This document shows positions 45,419 to 54,970 of a DNA stretch of 64,000 bases, piece by piece (the first letter of the stretch is position 1; every line of letters starts with the position of its first letter). Below the pieces are notes generated by a model. It made no database searches. It worked only from the letters and a program-made list of their open reading frames with translations, and was not told where the DNA came from. A program made the translations under genes and the position numbers. This DNA comes from Cryphonectria parasitica EP155 (Eukaryota; Ascomycota; Sordariomycetes; Diaporthales; Cryphonectriaceae). The stretch spans positions 1-64,000 of the forward strand of contig NW_024468915.1 in assembly GCF_011745365.1 (NCBI RefSeq), in the 5' to 3' direction.

Positions 45419-46898
45419 CTTGCTTGAGAATCACCGCTGAGTGACCGGCACTTGGGAGGGTAGAGTAGTGGGAGGCGTGATTCGACAAGACGTCAGAAAT
45501 AAGTACGCGAGGTGAGGTGAGGTGATGGGAACGAGAATGAACAAGAGCCAAGCTTCTTACGGGCTTACATGGCCACAGGCGGACAGACAGCATATTTAAA
45601 CCAGTCCCCCCCCCCCCCCCCACACCCCTTCTGTTTACTTGCCCACACGATGGAGGGTCGGAATGTGTGGCTTGAGTTTGAGAGCATCTAAGCCTTGCCT
45701 GGAGGAGCCTGGAGCTGGAGTAGTGCACGGCTACTCGTTGAGGAGTGAGGGCGCCCCCAGCTGCGGCCGCCAGTTGGAAGAAAATGTCAGCTTACGCCCT
45801 CGGGCACGTTGCACCGCAATCCGCCTGGATCAGCCCTGTGGCCTCTGCTGGGACCAACGAAGGAGTGGCAGGATCGTTCACATACGGAGCGGGTAAGTTT
45901 CATATTTGGCGCACTTCTGGCCGACCATGTGTGTCGCCTGCGCTTCTGCCTTGCGACGGTCAAAGGTCAACCAACCAACCCTTCGGATCGAAATATGGAC
46001 CACCCACATACATTTTGCCGTACTGCCGTACGGCCTTTTGAGCACCACTACAGTAGCACAACATTGCTTTTTGTGAAGTCATGCCGTGGAACTTTGGCAG
46101 GGCCTTCGTTTCCTCAACCGTACTTGAATACCTGATAAGGGGCTTCGGCAGAATTTTGGACGGGGCGGGGGACCCAGATTATGTGGACTGATTGGGCGCA
46201 CGAGCCGAATGGCAACACGCGTTATACTCATGCAAGGTACCAAGTTCATAGATAATTTGCGCTCAGCCCTTGTGAATCCAATAGGTTGGGAGGATGTGTT
46301 ACTATAGACAGACGATGGGAAAATCTGAGGAGGCTGTGCCTGTGCCACATGGATACCGAGTTACAAGCATCATCTGAAGGGTTGTGCACATCGGCAGAGC
46401 AGTTGACGACCCTGGAACATCATAATAGGGCTGCGTATCTTCTCAATTGGGTATGTGAATTATCAAGACCCGGTATCGGTGACGGCCGGTGAGGCTATTC
46501 CTTAGGAGGACCAGAAAACTGGTACGAGAGCAATGGAAGGGATTCAACAGCGCGTCAAGATCTTCGAATACATGAAACTGCACCTGCCCCCAAAGTGTCA
46601 GCATACTTCTCGTGTGCAGGATTTATTTCATGCCTTATCATCGTGCCACACTTGTGGAAAAGCCCGCGCACATGATGCGACTTCTCGATCTGGCCGGCCC
46701 TTCGCCTTCAGCTGATTGTGGACAGTCTTCTTTGACCGCTTACCTTGGAGACTTACACGACAAATAGTCCTTAAGGAATATGCGCCGATTAAAAATGTCT
46801 GCGTAATCACATGGTCAGAACCGAGAGAGTCTTGTGTCTGGTTTTATTGAACTCGATTTCCGACATTGTCGCTCTCATTACTTTCCTGTCGTGCGTAG
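45419..46898. other. Intergenic region upstream of the PLAC8 gene
   Basis: About 1.5 kb with a 16-C tract (45606-45621) and a short candidate plus-strand exon at 45784-45891, ending at a GTAAGT donor. A 49-codon spliced product could be built from it (see findings), but no family match is visible. The remaining short ORFs are unconserved. Confidence 0.4.
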
Positions 46899-47735
46899 TT
46901 ACACCTTGGCCACCTTGGCAGGCCGAGCCATCGAGCTCTCGTCACTGTCAGCAGTACCGCCGTGGCCAATCTCTCTGCGTAGATTCCGTCGGCGGTCCAC
47001 CGGCTTGCTCATGATCACATAGTCAGGTTCCTTTACAACCCCGTTCCTCAGCGTCCTGGGTCTTGGTGATATGTCGTCCATCTCGAACCCATATCGCCGG
47101 TAAAAGGCCAGGGCTGTGGCGTTGCAGGTGAAGACAGTCAACATGACCTTTTCCATGATCTCGATGTTGTTGGCCACCGTCTGCAGGAAGCTCATCAGCA
47201 GGGCAGCCAAGCCCGTGCGCCGGAGCTCAGGCCTGAGGTGTATCTCGTAGCAGTAGACGACGGCCTCGCCCTCCTCCATGGTCGGCATCAGAGACGTGAA
47301 GCCGCCGAGATTGCCAGCAGGATCCTTGACGAGGATGTAGCGCAAGTCAGGCTCACGCATTTCCTTGCGCTTGTTCTTGGGATTCCAGCCGCGGGACGAG
47401 GCCTCATAGTCCTGCCTGCTGGTCTCCTCGACAAGGGCGAAGCACGCATCCAGGTCACAATCGCTGGTATTGCAAGACTGGGTGAGGCTGAGGCCATAGA
47501 CAGTCCCGGTGTTAGGATGGCTCCATGATGTGGTCCACGGACTTGGTCCACCGCCTGGGACACTGATTACAGCCTCGTCAGACAAAAAGAACAACAACAG
47601 TACTCGAGCAGAGCGGTGTGGGTTGCCATGATTCTACCTCTTTAAATAGTCCCTGACAAAGTCGTCATCTGGTTTGCTCGCGGCTATCTTCACGGCATTT
47701 TCTATCTCCTTGCGCTGGCTCCTCCTCTTGAGCAT
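46899..47735 (-). CDS. NAT4: Histone N-terminal acetyltransferase NatD (Naa40/Nat4)
   Basis: Two exons (47735-47638 and 47562-46899), 75-bp intron, 253 aa. Exon 1 gives the basic Met-Leu-Lys-Arg-Arg-Ser start and an Asp-Asp-Asp-Phe-Val helix typical of the family. Exon 2 carries the GNAT fold: Tyr-Glu-Ala-Ser-Ser-Arg-Gly-Trp, Glu-Met-Arg-Glu-Pro-Asp-Leu-Arg-Tyr, Tyr-Cys-Tyr-Glu-Ile-His-Leu, the acetyl-CoA loop Arg-Arg-Thr-Gly-Leu-Ala-Ala, and Phe-Tyr-Arg-Arg-Tyr-Gly-Phe. NatD acetylates the N-terminal Ser of histones H4 and H2A co-translationally. The acetyl-CoA loop reads Arg-Arg-Thr-Gly-Leu-Ala rather than the commoner Arg-x-x-Gly-Leu-Gly, a mild change. A basic C-terminal extension (about 220-253) follows. 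The start is supported by the conserved basic N-terminus. Confidence 0.9.
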
Positions 47736-48329
47736 GAGGCTGGTAGGTCAGACTGTAAACTCGTGCAGAGAACAAGTCTATGATGGCAGTAATGAAGCGA
47801 TTGGTCTTTTGTGTGTGTGCGCGTGCGCGCGCGTGTTTATTTGAGAGAGAGAGAAAGGGAGAGAGAGCAAGGAAAGCGATAACGGATACAGGAATTGAGA
47901 AGCAGACAGACAGACGAAGATGATGTTATGGAGTGAAGTTATGGAGGAGAGCAAGGTCAGAACAGGAGGTCGTTAAAAGCAGAGGGTTAGGACAGGCCCT
48001 TTCCAACGCAGGAGTTAACAGTAACAGTAGGGCTGTACATACTACAGTAGCAAGGGTGCCCAGGTTTAGAAGAGCTCAGCGGACCGGTTTGAGTGGCTGC
48101 TAGTGAACAGTACAAGACTGCACCCACCTAAAAATTCTAGCTCTTAGGCGGTATCTCACTGAGGAGCGGCGCTCAAGTAAGTGGTACTTGCTGTATTTAT
48201 ATTTCGCAAAAGCGACCTCAAAAGTCTGCACCAAAGCCACTGCCATTAATTATCTCATCACATTCAATGAGCACGTCAGTATGTAATGTGTGAACTGGGA
48301 CAGTGGCATCTCGGGACTAGATCGGATCA
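47736..48329. other. Divergent intergenic region with alternating purine-pyrimidine tract
   Basis: About 590 bp between the divergent NatD and LYRM2-like genes. It holds an alternating GT/GC tract (47811-47837) able in principle to adopt Z-DNA, followed by a GA-rich tract (47843-47870). No gene seen. Confidence 0.5.
47811..47837. repeat. Alternating GT/GC tract (Z-DNA-prone)
   Basis: Twenty-seven bases of almost strictly alternating purine-pyrimidine, with a CGCGCGCG-like core, in the divergent NatD/LYRM2 intergenic region. A GA-rich tract follows at once. Confidence 0.75.
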
Positions 48330-48861
48330 ATGAAGGCGAACGTGCTCTGGCTGCAGCGGCATCTGCGCGTGCGAGGCTTTGCCACTGGCACTGGCACTGG
48401 TAGAGGACCGCGTTCTCCACGTCGTGGCCTCGGAAATACACTGAGTCTGGATCACGTATGATTTGTTATACCATTACCACCCTTGATCTACCTTTGGCAC
48501 CGCTGGTCGAGACTGACCATATGTATCAATCCCCTTCCTCCGCCCCCTCCAGTTTCTCCAGAGAGCTCGAGTCTTGTCCTTTTACCGGACCATCCTGCGC
48601 GGAACCCGCAAGATCAGTGATCCAACCGTACGAGACGAGACGAGACTATTTGCGCGACACGAAATCGAGAGACACCGCAACGTGCAAGACATTGTGAGTC
48701 TTCTACCTCGCAGCCTCCTGTTTTCTTGCAGCTGCCTTGGTTTTATGCGCTCTTGGGTTCTGACGCGGCCTCACCTCCAACTCTAGCAACACATTCGGTA
48801 CCTTTTGTCGACGGGGAAGACGCAGTGGGATAGCATGGAGCGGTATATTGGTGGCATGTGA
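48330..48861 (+). CDS. LYRM2-like mitochondrial LYR-motif protein
   Basis: Three exons (48330-48455, 48553-48693, 48787-48861), all phase 0, with introns of 97 and 93 bp, give 113 aa. Exon 1 encodes an Arg-rich presequence ending Arg-Gly-Phe-Ala-Thr, which predicts a mitochondrial matrix protein. The LYR motif reads Ser-Phe-Tyr-Arg-Thr-Ile-Leu-Arg, followed by a downstream Phe (Arg-Leu-Phe-Ala-Arg-His-Glu-Ile) as LYR proteins require. The short helix tail (Ile-Arg-Tyr-Leu-Leu-Ser-Thr-Gly-Lys) resembles LYRM2. LYR proteins bind the acyl carrier protein and act as assembly or stability factors for respiratory complexes; animal LYRM2 has been linked to complex I. The partner here is not determined. 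Assignment to LYRM2 rather than another LYR class rests on the spacing after the motif and on length. Confidence 0.83.
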
Positions 48862-49197
48862 CCGGCCCTGGTGAGGCAGATAGACTCGCGTGGTAATTGC
48901 AGAGTCTGTGTGTAGATAGAATATACATTGCGCTGTATTGCGCTGCATTGTCTTCTCCTGGCATCGCCCTCTGCCACCGCGCTGAGATAGAAGCAAGCTC
49001 TACCGTCGCCCTTGCGTGATAGCTTGCTAGTGTGTGGTGTATCACCTCGCATGTCTCGTGCGAAAGCTGATACGATACCACCCTGCTTTTCGTCCTCGCC
49101 CCAAACCCTTCTTGTTCCCAAGCCGTGGTCGGCTTATCCAGGGACGCTACCGCTCATCACCCCTAAGTCTCCTCCTGGCTCTCTACTGCATGAAATT
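48862..49197. other. Convergent 3' region
   Basis: About 335 bp between the stops of the convergent LYRM2-like and bL36m genes. No conserved frame is visible. Confidence 0.45.
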
Positions 49198-49724
49198 TTA
49201 CGAGCCTTGACGCTGCTTGTGTCGAGGATTTGCACTGCAAATGATATACCGGTAGCCATTTGATCTCTTGCTCTTCTTCCGTCGCACCACCTATATTTTG
49301 CCAACAGCCAATTAGCCACCTGGCCTCCCCTTTTGGACAAGTAGACGACGAAGAAGAAAAGAATTCTTCTAGAATAAGGAGTCCACTGCACGCTTACCTT
49401 GCAATGCTCGCACCGCTTCTTAATTGAGCTGTACACCTTCATCCCTCTAACCTGGTACCGCATCGCCTGGAGACCACCAGCCAGGCGCTGCACAGCGGGC
49501 GTAAGCGCTCGTGCTGGAAACCTCACGATAGGGCTGGAGCTCGGAGTCCGTAATATGGTCGAGGATAGGGAACGCATTTGGGTGGTTGGTCGGACGACAG
49601 TCGCGGTAGTCTGTGAGGAGGAGGCGGAGGAGGAGGAGAGGGACAGCATTCGCAGGCTGCCGCTGAGCCCGGAGAGGGAGGTGGTGGCGCGCATGCATCG
49701 TGCGGTGCACATACGGCTGGCCAT
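49198..49724 (-). CDS. RTC6: Mitochondrial ribosomal protein bL36m
   Basis: Two exons (49724-49398 and 49290-49198), 107-bp intron, 139 aa. The last 40 residues are the complete bacterial-type L36: Met-Lys-Val-Tyr-Ser-Ser-Ile-Lys-Lys-Arg-Cys-Glu-His-Cys, then Val-Val-Arg-Arg-Lys-Lys-Ser-Lys-Arg, and Ile-Ile-Cys-Ser-Ala-Asn-Pro-Arg-His-Lys-Gln-Arg-Gln. The Cys-x2-Cys...Cys-x4-His zinc site is intact. The intron falls right after the second Cys codon plus Lys. The first 100 residues are Ser/Thr/Arg-rich and act as, or include, the mitochondrial targeting sequence. The start at 49724 is chosen over an earlier in-frame Met at 50009 because of a good ATG context (A at -3) and a presequence-like beginning. 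The protein belongs to the large mitoribosomal subunit; the yeast homologue is Rtc6. Confidence 0.9.
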
Positions 49725-50462
49725 CTTGAGGACAGGGCTGATGTTGAGCCTGGAGTCTTCCAAGGTTCGTGGTTTGGTGGTGGTCGTGGTCGTTGGCTGG
49801 TTGGAGTCGTCTGAGTGATGTTTGGGGCGGGTTTCTGCAAATCTGCCTGCCGGCCCGCTACTGTAGCGCCTACCGGCGAACCCGGCCAAAGTGGATCCAC
49901 CGGCCTTCATCAGGCCTTCTCGCACCACGTGACACCCTTCATCAGTGACAAGAGTATTAAGCCTGTGTGCAATATTCAGACATCCAGACAGTAGATGGCG
50001 GGTATGCATACCTGCGCTGTGACTCTCCAGGAGAGTTCCCGGGATTTCTACTGCTTCTTCTATTTCCTTGCCTCAATGCATGACCCATACACGTAAAGTC
50101 TGATACCAGGAGGGTTTGGTATTGGATTTGAGGCAGGCTTGTCAAGGTCACCAGAACAAGTATGGGCGAGCATCATCCTCCTAGCAGATAACCAAGCCTG
50201 CTACTGTAGGATTCATTGTGTCATGCTCCGGGCGGAATGTGTACTTCGGATCACGTTTGGTCATCAAATGTTCGGCGGGTCCGCCGAAAGCATTCGGCGT
50301 CGGCGCCGAATCGACGTCATGAAGTCTCTGCGTGTTGAGCCGCCGGGCAGGAGGGCAGAAAAATGTTATAAGGCCGTCCGTCTAGGATGCAGAAACTATT
50401 CGTCGCTCTGTGCTCATATCATCCACTATCGAGCCAGGCCATCACTTTAAAGGTCATAAAGC
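49725..50462. other. Divergent intergenic region with paired palindromes
   Basis: About 740 bp between bL36m and the oxidoreductase. The notable part is the pair of palindromes at 50271-50311, listed separately. An upstream in-frame extension of bL36m (49725-50009) is open but does not look coding. Confidence 0.45.
50271..50311. promoter_or_regulatory. Two adjacent TTCGGCG palindromes (candidate zinc-cluster factor sites)
   Basis: The first palindrome (50271-50288) is TTCGGCGG-GT-CCGCCGAA with perfect 8-bp arms. Three bases later the second (50292-50311) is ATTCGGCG-TCGG-CGCCGAAT, also with perfect 8-bp arms. CGG/CCG inverted half-sites are what fungal Zn2Cys6 factors bind as dimers. The pair sits about 150-190 bp before the oxidoreductase ATG, a normal promoter distance. 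The factor is unknown. A GACGTCAT block at 50313-50320 resembles a CRE/bZIP half-site. Confidence 0.6.
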
Positions 50463-51696
50463 ATGGAGCCCATCCCCAAGACGATGCGCGCCCTTGGAGC
50501 GCGCAAGTATTGCAAGCCAGACGAATACGAGATTATGGAGGTTCCAGTACCCAAAATCAAGGCCCCAGATGATGTCTTGATTCAAATTCACGCCGTAGGA
50601 ATCACCGTGGGCGATGCCCTGGTCGCGGCAGGAACCGCCAGGATGGTCTTCCCTTCGACGTGAGTCTTCTGAGCACTGCTGATGCTCCTCCTTCTGAATT
50701 CTCGGTCATAGCCGCTCTCAAAGAGGTGGGCAAAGCGCTGACATGTACGCCTGACACAGTTTTCCCATCATACTTGGGCGGCAAGGATCCGGCGTCGTCG
50801 TTGCCGTGGGCAGCGGTGTCAAATCTCTCAGGATCGGCGATGCGGTGTACGGCGTCGGGCTCAAGCACCCCCTCCGCAAGGTCTACGGCAATGGCAGCGG
50901 CGGGTGGTGTGCAGAATACGCGCTGACCACCGAGGACCTGCTCCTCCCTAAGCCGCCGCAGGTCTCATTCGAGGACGCGGCGGCAGTGCTGCCCAACCTG
51001 GTCACGGCGATCCAGAACCTGCGGGCGAGCCTGAACATGAACCCAAAGGCCTTCCCGGGTGGCTCGCTGGAGGGCAAGACGGTGCTTGTTGAGGCGGGCC
51101 TCGGGGCATCGACGGCGATCGGGGCGCAGTACATAAAGAACGTGCTGGGAGCTAAGGAGGTCATCGCGACGGTGTCGACGGCCAAGGTGCCGCTGGTGCA
51201 TGAGTACATGCCTGGCGTCGTGGATCGGGTGCTGGACTACCAGACACAAGACATCGTGGCCGAGATTGGGCGAGGCAGGGTCGACGTGCTGTACTCTGCA
51301 CAACGGCACGTGATGAGCCTGCTCCCAGTGATGAACCCAGAACACGGCATCATGTCAGCCATCGGCTTGCCATCCTCGAGCGAGCTGAAGAAAATCCTCG
51401 CGGGCGATGGAGAGCGGCTCGCGTGGTGGATGAGGCTACTGGTGGGGATGGTGGGCCTGCTTGACCTCTGGTACAGGTGGAAGCTGCGCGGCACCAATGT
51501 CCAGCTAAAGTTCGTGTCAGGAGCACTCGGCATGAGAGAGGACGTCGAGAAGGCGGGCGAGATCATCGCTACCGGAAAAGTGAGGGCGGTCAAGACGCTT
51601 GTGTCTTTTGATGATCTCGAGGCTATCAGGAAGGGATGTGACCAGGCGAGGACCCTCAAGGGCAAGACTGGATCTCTGGTCGTGAAGATTGCGTGA
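50463..51696 (+). CDS. Zinc-free medium-chain dehydrogenase/quinone oxidoreductase-like protein
   Basis: Two exons (50463-50659 and 50760-51696), 100-bp intron, 377 aa. The join gives Phe-Pro-Ile-Ile-Leu-Gly-Arg-Gln-Gly-Ser-Gly-Val-Val-Val-Ala-Val-Gly, the usual MDR catalytic-domain block. The N-terminal GroES-like part (Met-Arg-Ala-Leu; Val-Leu-Ile-Gln-Ile-His-Ala-Val-Gly-Ile) and the Rossmann part (Val-Leu-Val-Glu-Ala-Gly-Leu-Gly-Ala-Ser) are present. The Cys/His zinc ligands of alcohol dehydrogenases are absent, so a quinone or enone reductase using NADPH is more likely; the substrate is not known. A hydrophobic stretch near 300-320 (Trp-Trp-Met-Arg-Leu-Leu-Val-Gly-Met-Val-Gly-Leu-Leu) is unusual for a soluble MDR and may be membrane-associating. 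The start has A at -3. The upstream palindromes suggest regulated expression. Confidence 0.83.
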
Positions 51697-52226
51697 CCTA
51701 ATAAGAAAGAGATGAGAGAAAGAGAGAGAGAGAGAGATGAGGGAATCTTCATCCTTCATCCCTCACTTATTTGTTGCTTGTTTGTTGTGTTGGAGGACAC
51801 TTTGTGTTTCATAATTCCCTATATCTTCTTCCTTTGACTAGAGTACTTCGCCATTACCATCCAGTAGTTCTTATGTGGACGCAGCGACGGCTCAACCCGG
51901 GCGTTCCCCACAGCGGGTCCCCCCTCCCCCTCCCCCAGCGCGCCCCCTGTAGAACGCGAGGTGGACCACTGTAAATTGAGTTTCGCGCGCGTCGAGGCAT
52001 CGAGACGGCCTGAAGAGGCTCACGCGTTTAGCAACAGTGATGTTCTTCCTTCTCCTCATCTTCCCTCGGTTCACCCCCTCCCAGCCACGACCTGCTCAGG
52101 ACGTCACTACCTCTCCTCTCTCCCTTCCAACTTTGATATCCGTCTTTCCCCCTTACTTATTCTTCCTATTTTAATTTCCCTCCAACCGTGTGCCCATTGG
52201 TATCAGTCAATTCATTACCTACCAAA
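51697..52226. other. Intergenic region with GA tract
   Basis: About 530 bp. A (GA)n tract lies just after the oxidoreductase stop (51719-51737). A pyrimidine-rich leader (52070-52190) precedes the next gene. No gene seen. Confidence 0.45.
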
Positions 52227-53114
52227 ATGCTTCTCAAGCGCAAGCGGTCCGAGGGCGAGCTTTCTCTCGTCAGCAGCTGCGGCTTAGGCATGAGCTGTTC
52301 GTCTCCAGTGCGGTCTGACAATGGCGACGTGGTCATGATGGATATTGCCTACCCGAACTCTCCACACAATGCTATTCTCTCCCCGAACGGCCAGAACCGG
52401 AGCCGCTCCTGCACACCTTCTCACCTCCCCAGCCGCACGTTCAAGCGCCTTCGAAACGGCCGTCCAACGGATCAAGAAGTCCACCGTACGTACCTTACCG
52501 CATCTATCACTCTTCCACACCCCTACATATGCGCAAAGGCTCGCACACGCACAGACCACGGCTACTCTTGTTGACCAAGGCTTACACACTCCTCGACAGA
52601 GAATACTCTCCAGATCCTCTACCAGGCCCAGCAGCAGCAGCAGCAGCAGCAGCCACATCACGTCTTCTCCCCCCCTTCTACGACCGTACCCATACCCTCT
52701 ATGCCCTCTACGCCGACCTCCCAGTCGTCGCCAGCTCAGAAACAGCCATCGCTTCACAGTTTCTGGCGGATCTCTACTCCACAGCCGTCCCAGTCTCCAT
52801 CACCTTGCTGCGCTCCGTCCACCGCCTCGTGTCCGTCGGTAGACGCAGCCGCCCGCCCGATGGCCTGCGAAGACTGTGGGGTGGGCCTGGGCGAGGAGGA
52901 TCCCATGATGGACGATGGCTACGGTTTCGAGACATACATCAACACCTGCAGTGCGTGCTCGAGGGCTGTGTGCTTCTCCTGTTCCGTCAGTAACCTGGGC
53001 GAGCAGCGGCGCTGTCTGTTGTGTGCAGGCAGGGAGGGTGTGGCTACGCAGAAGAACAAGAAGTGGGTGGGAGGCCTGGGCTGGACATCCGGAGGAGGCG
53101 TAACTGTCTGCTGA
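52227..53114 (+). CDS. Uncharacterised fungal protein with polyGln tract and C-terminal Cys-rich zinc-like region
   Basis: Two exons (52227-52485 and 52600-53114), 114-bp GTACGT...CAG intron, 257 aa. The start (AAAATG) has an ideal context and gives Met-Leu-Leu-Lys-Arg-Lys-Arg-Ser, a likely nuclear localisation signal. The middle is Ser/Pro/Thr-rich. The intron join leads into a helix (Gln-Asn-Thr-Leu-Gln-Ile-Leu-Tyr-Gln) and a Gln run encoded by eight CAG repeats (52629-52652). The last 85 residues carry four Cys-x2-Cys pairs: Cys-Glu-Asp-Cys; Cys-Ser-Ala-Cys; Cys-Phe-Ser-Cys; Cys-Leu-Leu-Cys. The even spacing suggests two bound zinc ions in a RING/FYVE-like cross-brace. No specific family is recognised; a nuclear regulatory role is a guess. 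Confidence 0.72.
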
Positions 53115-53889
53115 TCACCAGGCCGGGGTTTGGGCTGTGACCGTTTTCAATAGGAGAATCCTGCTTTCAGGCAAGAACAGAGGTTCTTTGGCCCTGGATG
53201 TTGTAATACGTTTCGCTCCTCTGGAAGAGGGCGTGCCCTTCTTTATTGGTGTATTGAATTGGCGTCTCATGGCTGGCTTATCTATGTATTGGGTCTCGTA
53301 TTGTCTGTATTCTGCATCATCTCAGGCTAGCGACATTTCACAAGCAGGAGTCTGGATACTGAATTCTAAACATAAAATGCTCAGACTGGGTGTGCTCGCT
53401 CAGGGTGTCCTTGCATTTGGCTACCACTGTAGCTGGGAACAGAGCGATATGGTATTAATGACAGCAGATAGGGCATTGACCACCTTTGTGGTATCTGGGC
53501 GTCTCTGCACCCAGTAGTATGCCCAGTATGCCAGGCACACATCCCTGAGCATGCACCCCCTGGTCAGTGGGGCTAATGTCATCATTCAGCAGTTGCAGTG
53601 CAGCCCATATGGGTGCAAAAGAGCTGCTGCCAGGGGAGCTGCTCCTGTTAAATAGTGGCCTGCTACAGCCTACAGTGTGCCAGGGGGTTTGGTGGGGTGT
53701 AAATGGTGCTACCCCACCCCCGCTGCCCCTCCCTTTCTGCTATCCTCCCATATATGCTGCTCCCCTCCCATCCCGCACTTTCCGCTCAACTCTTATGTGA
53801 TGACTTGTTTTTCTCATTTCAATCTCTTGATGACCAAAGAACGGCTGTGAATAGCCTTCCCTTCAGTCATACAATCGACGGCCGCCATC
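53115..53889. other. Intergenic region before the MEMO1 gene
   Basis: About 775 bp of probable 3' UTR and promoter. A 126-codon open frame (53137-53517 plus) has no recognisable motif and biased composition, and is not called as a gene. Confidence 0.4.
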
Positions 53890-54970
53890 ATGTCGCAGTC
53901 ATCAACCCGCGAAGCAACTCACGCGGGCAGCTGGTACGAGCGAAGGGCAGATGTCCTCTCACGCCAGCTCGACGAGTACCTGGACAGGGTACCTGCGGCC
54001 ACAGACGGGAGGGATTTGCCTATTCCAAAAGCCAGAGTCATCATCGCACCGTACATCCCCCTCCTCCCTCCTCCTTCCCACCCCTCTATCATCCAGCTTG
54101 GCTCTGCTCTAGGTATAATGCCGGCTAACCCTGGTGGCCTCGTCTAGGCACGCTGGCTACTCGTACTCTGGCCCCTGCGCTGCGTGGGCCTACAAGTCGC
54201 TTGACCTCAGATCTGCGAAGCGCATTTTCGTTCTGGGCCCCTCACACACCTACTATCTTAAAGGTAGTGCGCTGACCACCTTCACCGCCTACGAGACCCC
54301 CTTTGGGAGCCTGCATGTCGACCAAGAGACCATCCAGGCTCTGCACAGCACGGGAAAGTTCTCATATATCCCGCCTCACAGCGACGAGGACGAGCACTCG
54401 CTCGAGATGCATCTTCCTTACATATGGAAGAGGCTGGAACAGACACACGGAGATGAGAGTGCTGCATGGCCGAGCATCGTGCCGATCCTCATCGGTGATA
54501 ATAACGCGGCCAAGGAGAAGGAATTTGGTGCCTTGCTGGCTCCGTACCTCCAAGATCCCGAGAACGCCTTCGTGGTGTCGTCCGACTTTTGCCACTGGGG
54601 CACGCGCTTCAACTACACTAAGTACGTCCCGGGTGCAGACCGGATGGGCGAGCTCAAGTCCCTGTCCAGGAGGGATGCGCGCACAGAGACACCCATCCAC
54701 GAGGGCATCAGAATCCTGGACCAGCTGGCCATGGACGCGGTGGCCTCTGGAGAGCATGACAAATTTGTCAACAACCTATCCCAGACCCAGAACACTGTCT
54801 GCGGTCGACATCCCATCGGGGTGACAATGGCGGCGCTCGAGGTGGCGGCGGGCGGCGCTGTCACCGAGGAGAAGGGCAAGTTTACATTCCTACGGTATGA
54901 GCGGAGCAGCCTCGTCGAGAGTGTGGGTGATTCAAGCGTAAGCTACGCTGCGGCATATGCTGTTATCTAA
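53890..54970 (+). CDS. MEMO1-family protein
   Basis: Two exons (53890-54050 and 54148-54970), 97-bp intron, 327 aa, normal for the family. The join recreates the hallmark Ile-Ile-Ala-Pro-His-Ala-Gly-Tyr-Ser-Tyr-Ser-Gly. Other conserved blocks are Thr-His-Ala-Gly-Ser-Trp-Tyr near the N-terminus, Val-Leu-Gly-Pro-Ser-His, Asp-Glu-Asp-Glu-His-Ser-Leu-Glu-Met-His-Leu-Pro, and Ser-Ser-Asp-Phe-Cys-His-Trp-Gly. The His and Asp residues match the metal-site positions of the related class III extradiol dioxygenase fold. Human MEMO1 acts in ErbB2-driven cell motility and has been reported to bind copper or iron; the yeast relative Mho1 affects filamentous growth. The role here is inferred only at family level. 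The donor is GTACAT, slightly off consensus. Confidence 0.9.

Noticed and set aside
53137..53517. 126-codon ORF after the Cys-rich gene
   Set aside because: It follows a stop by 22 bp on the same strand with no family signal; it is most simply 3' UTR.
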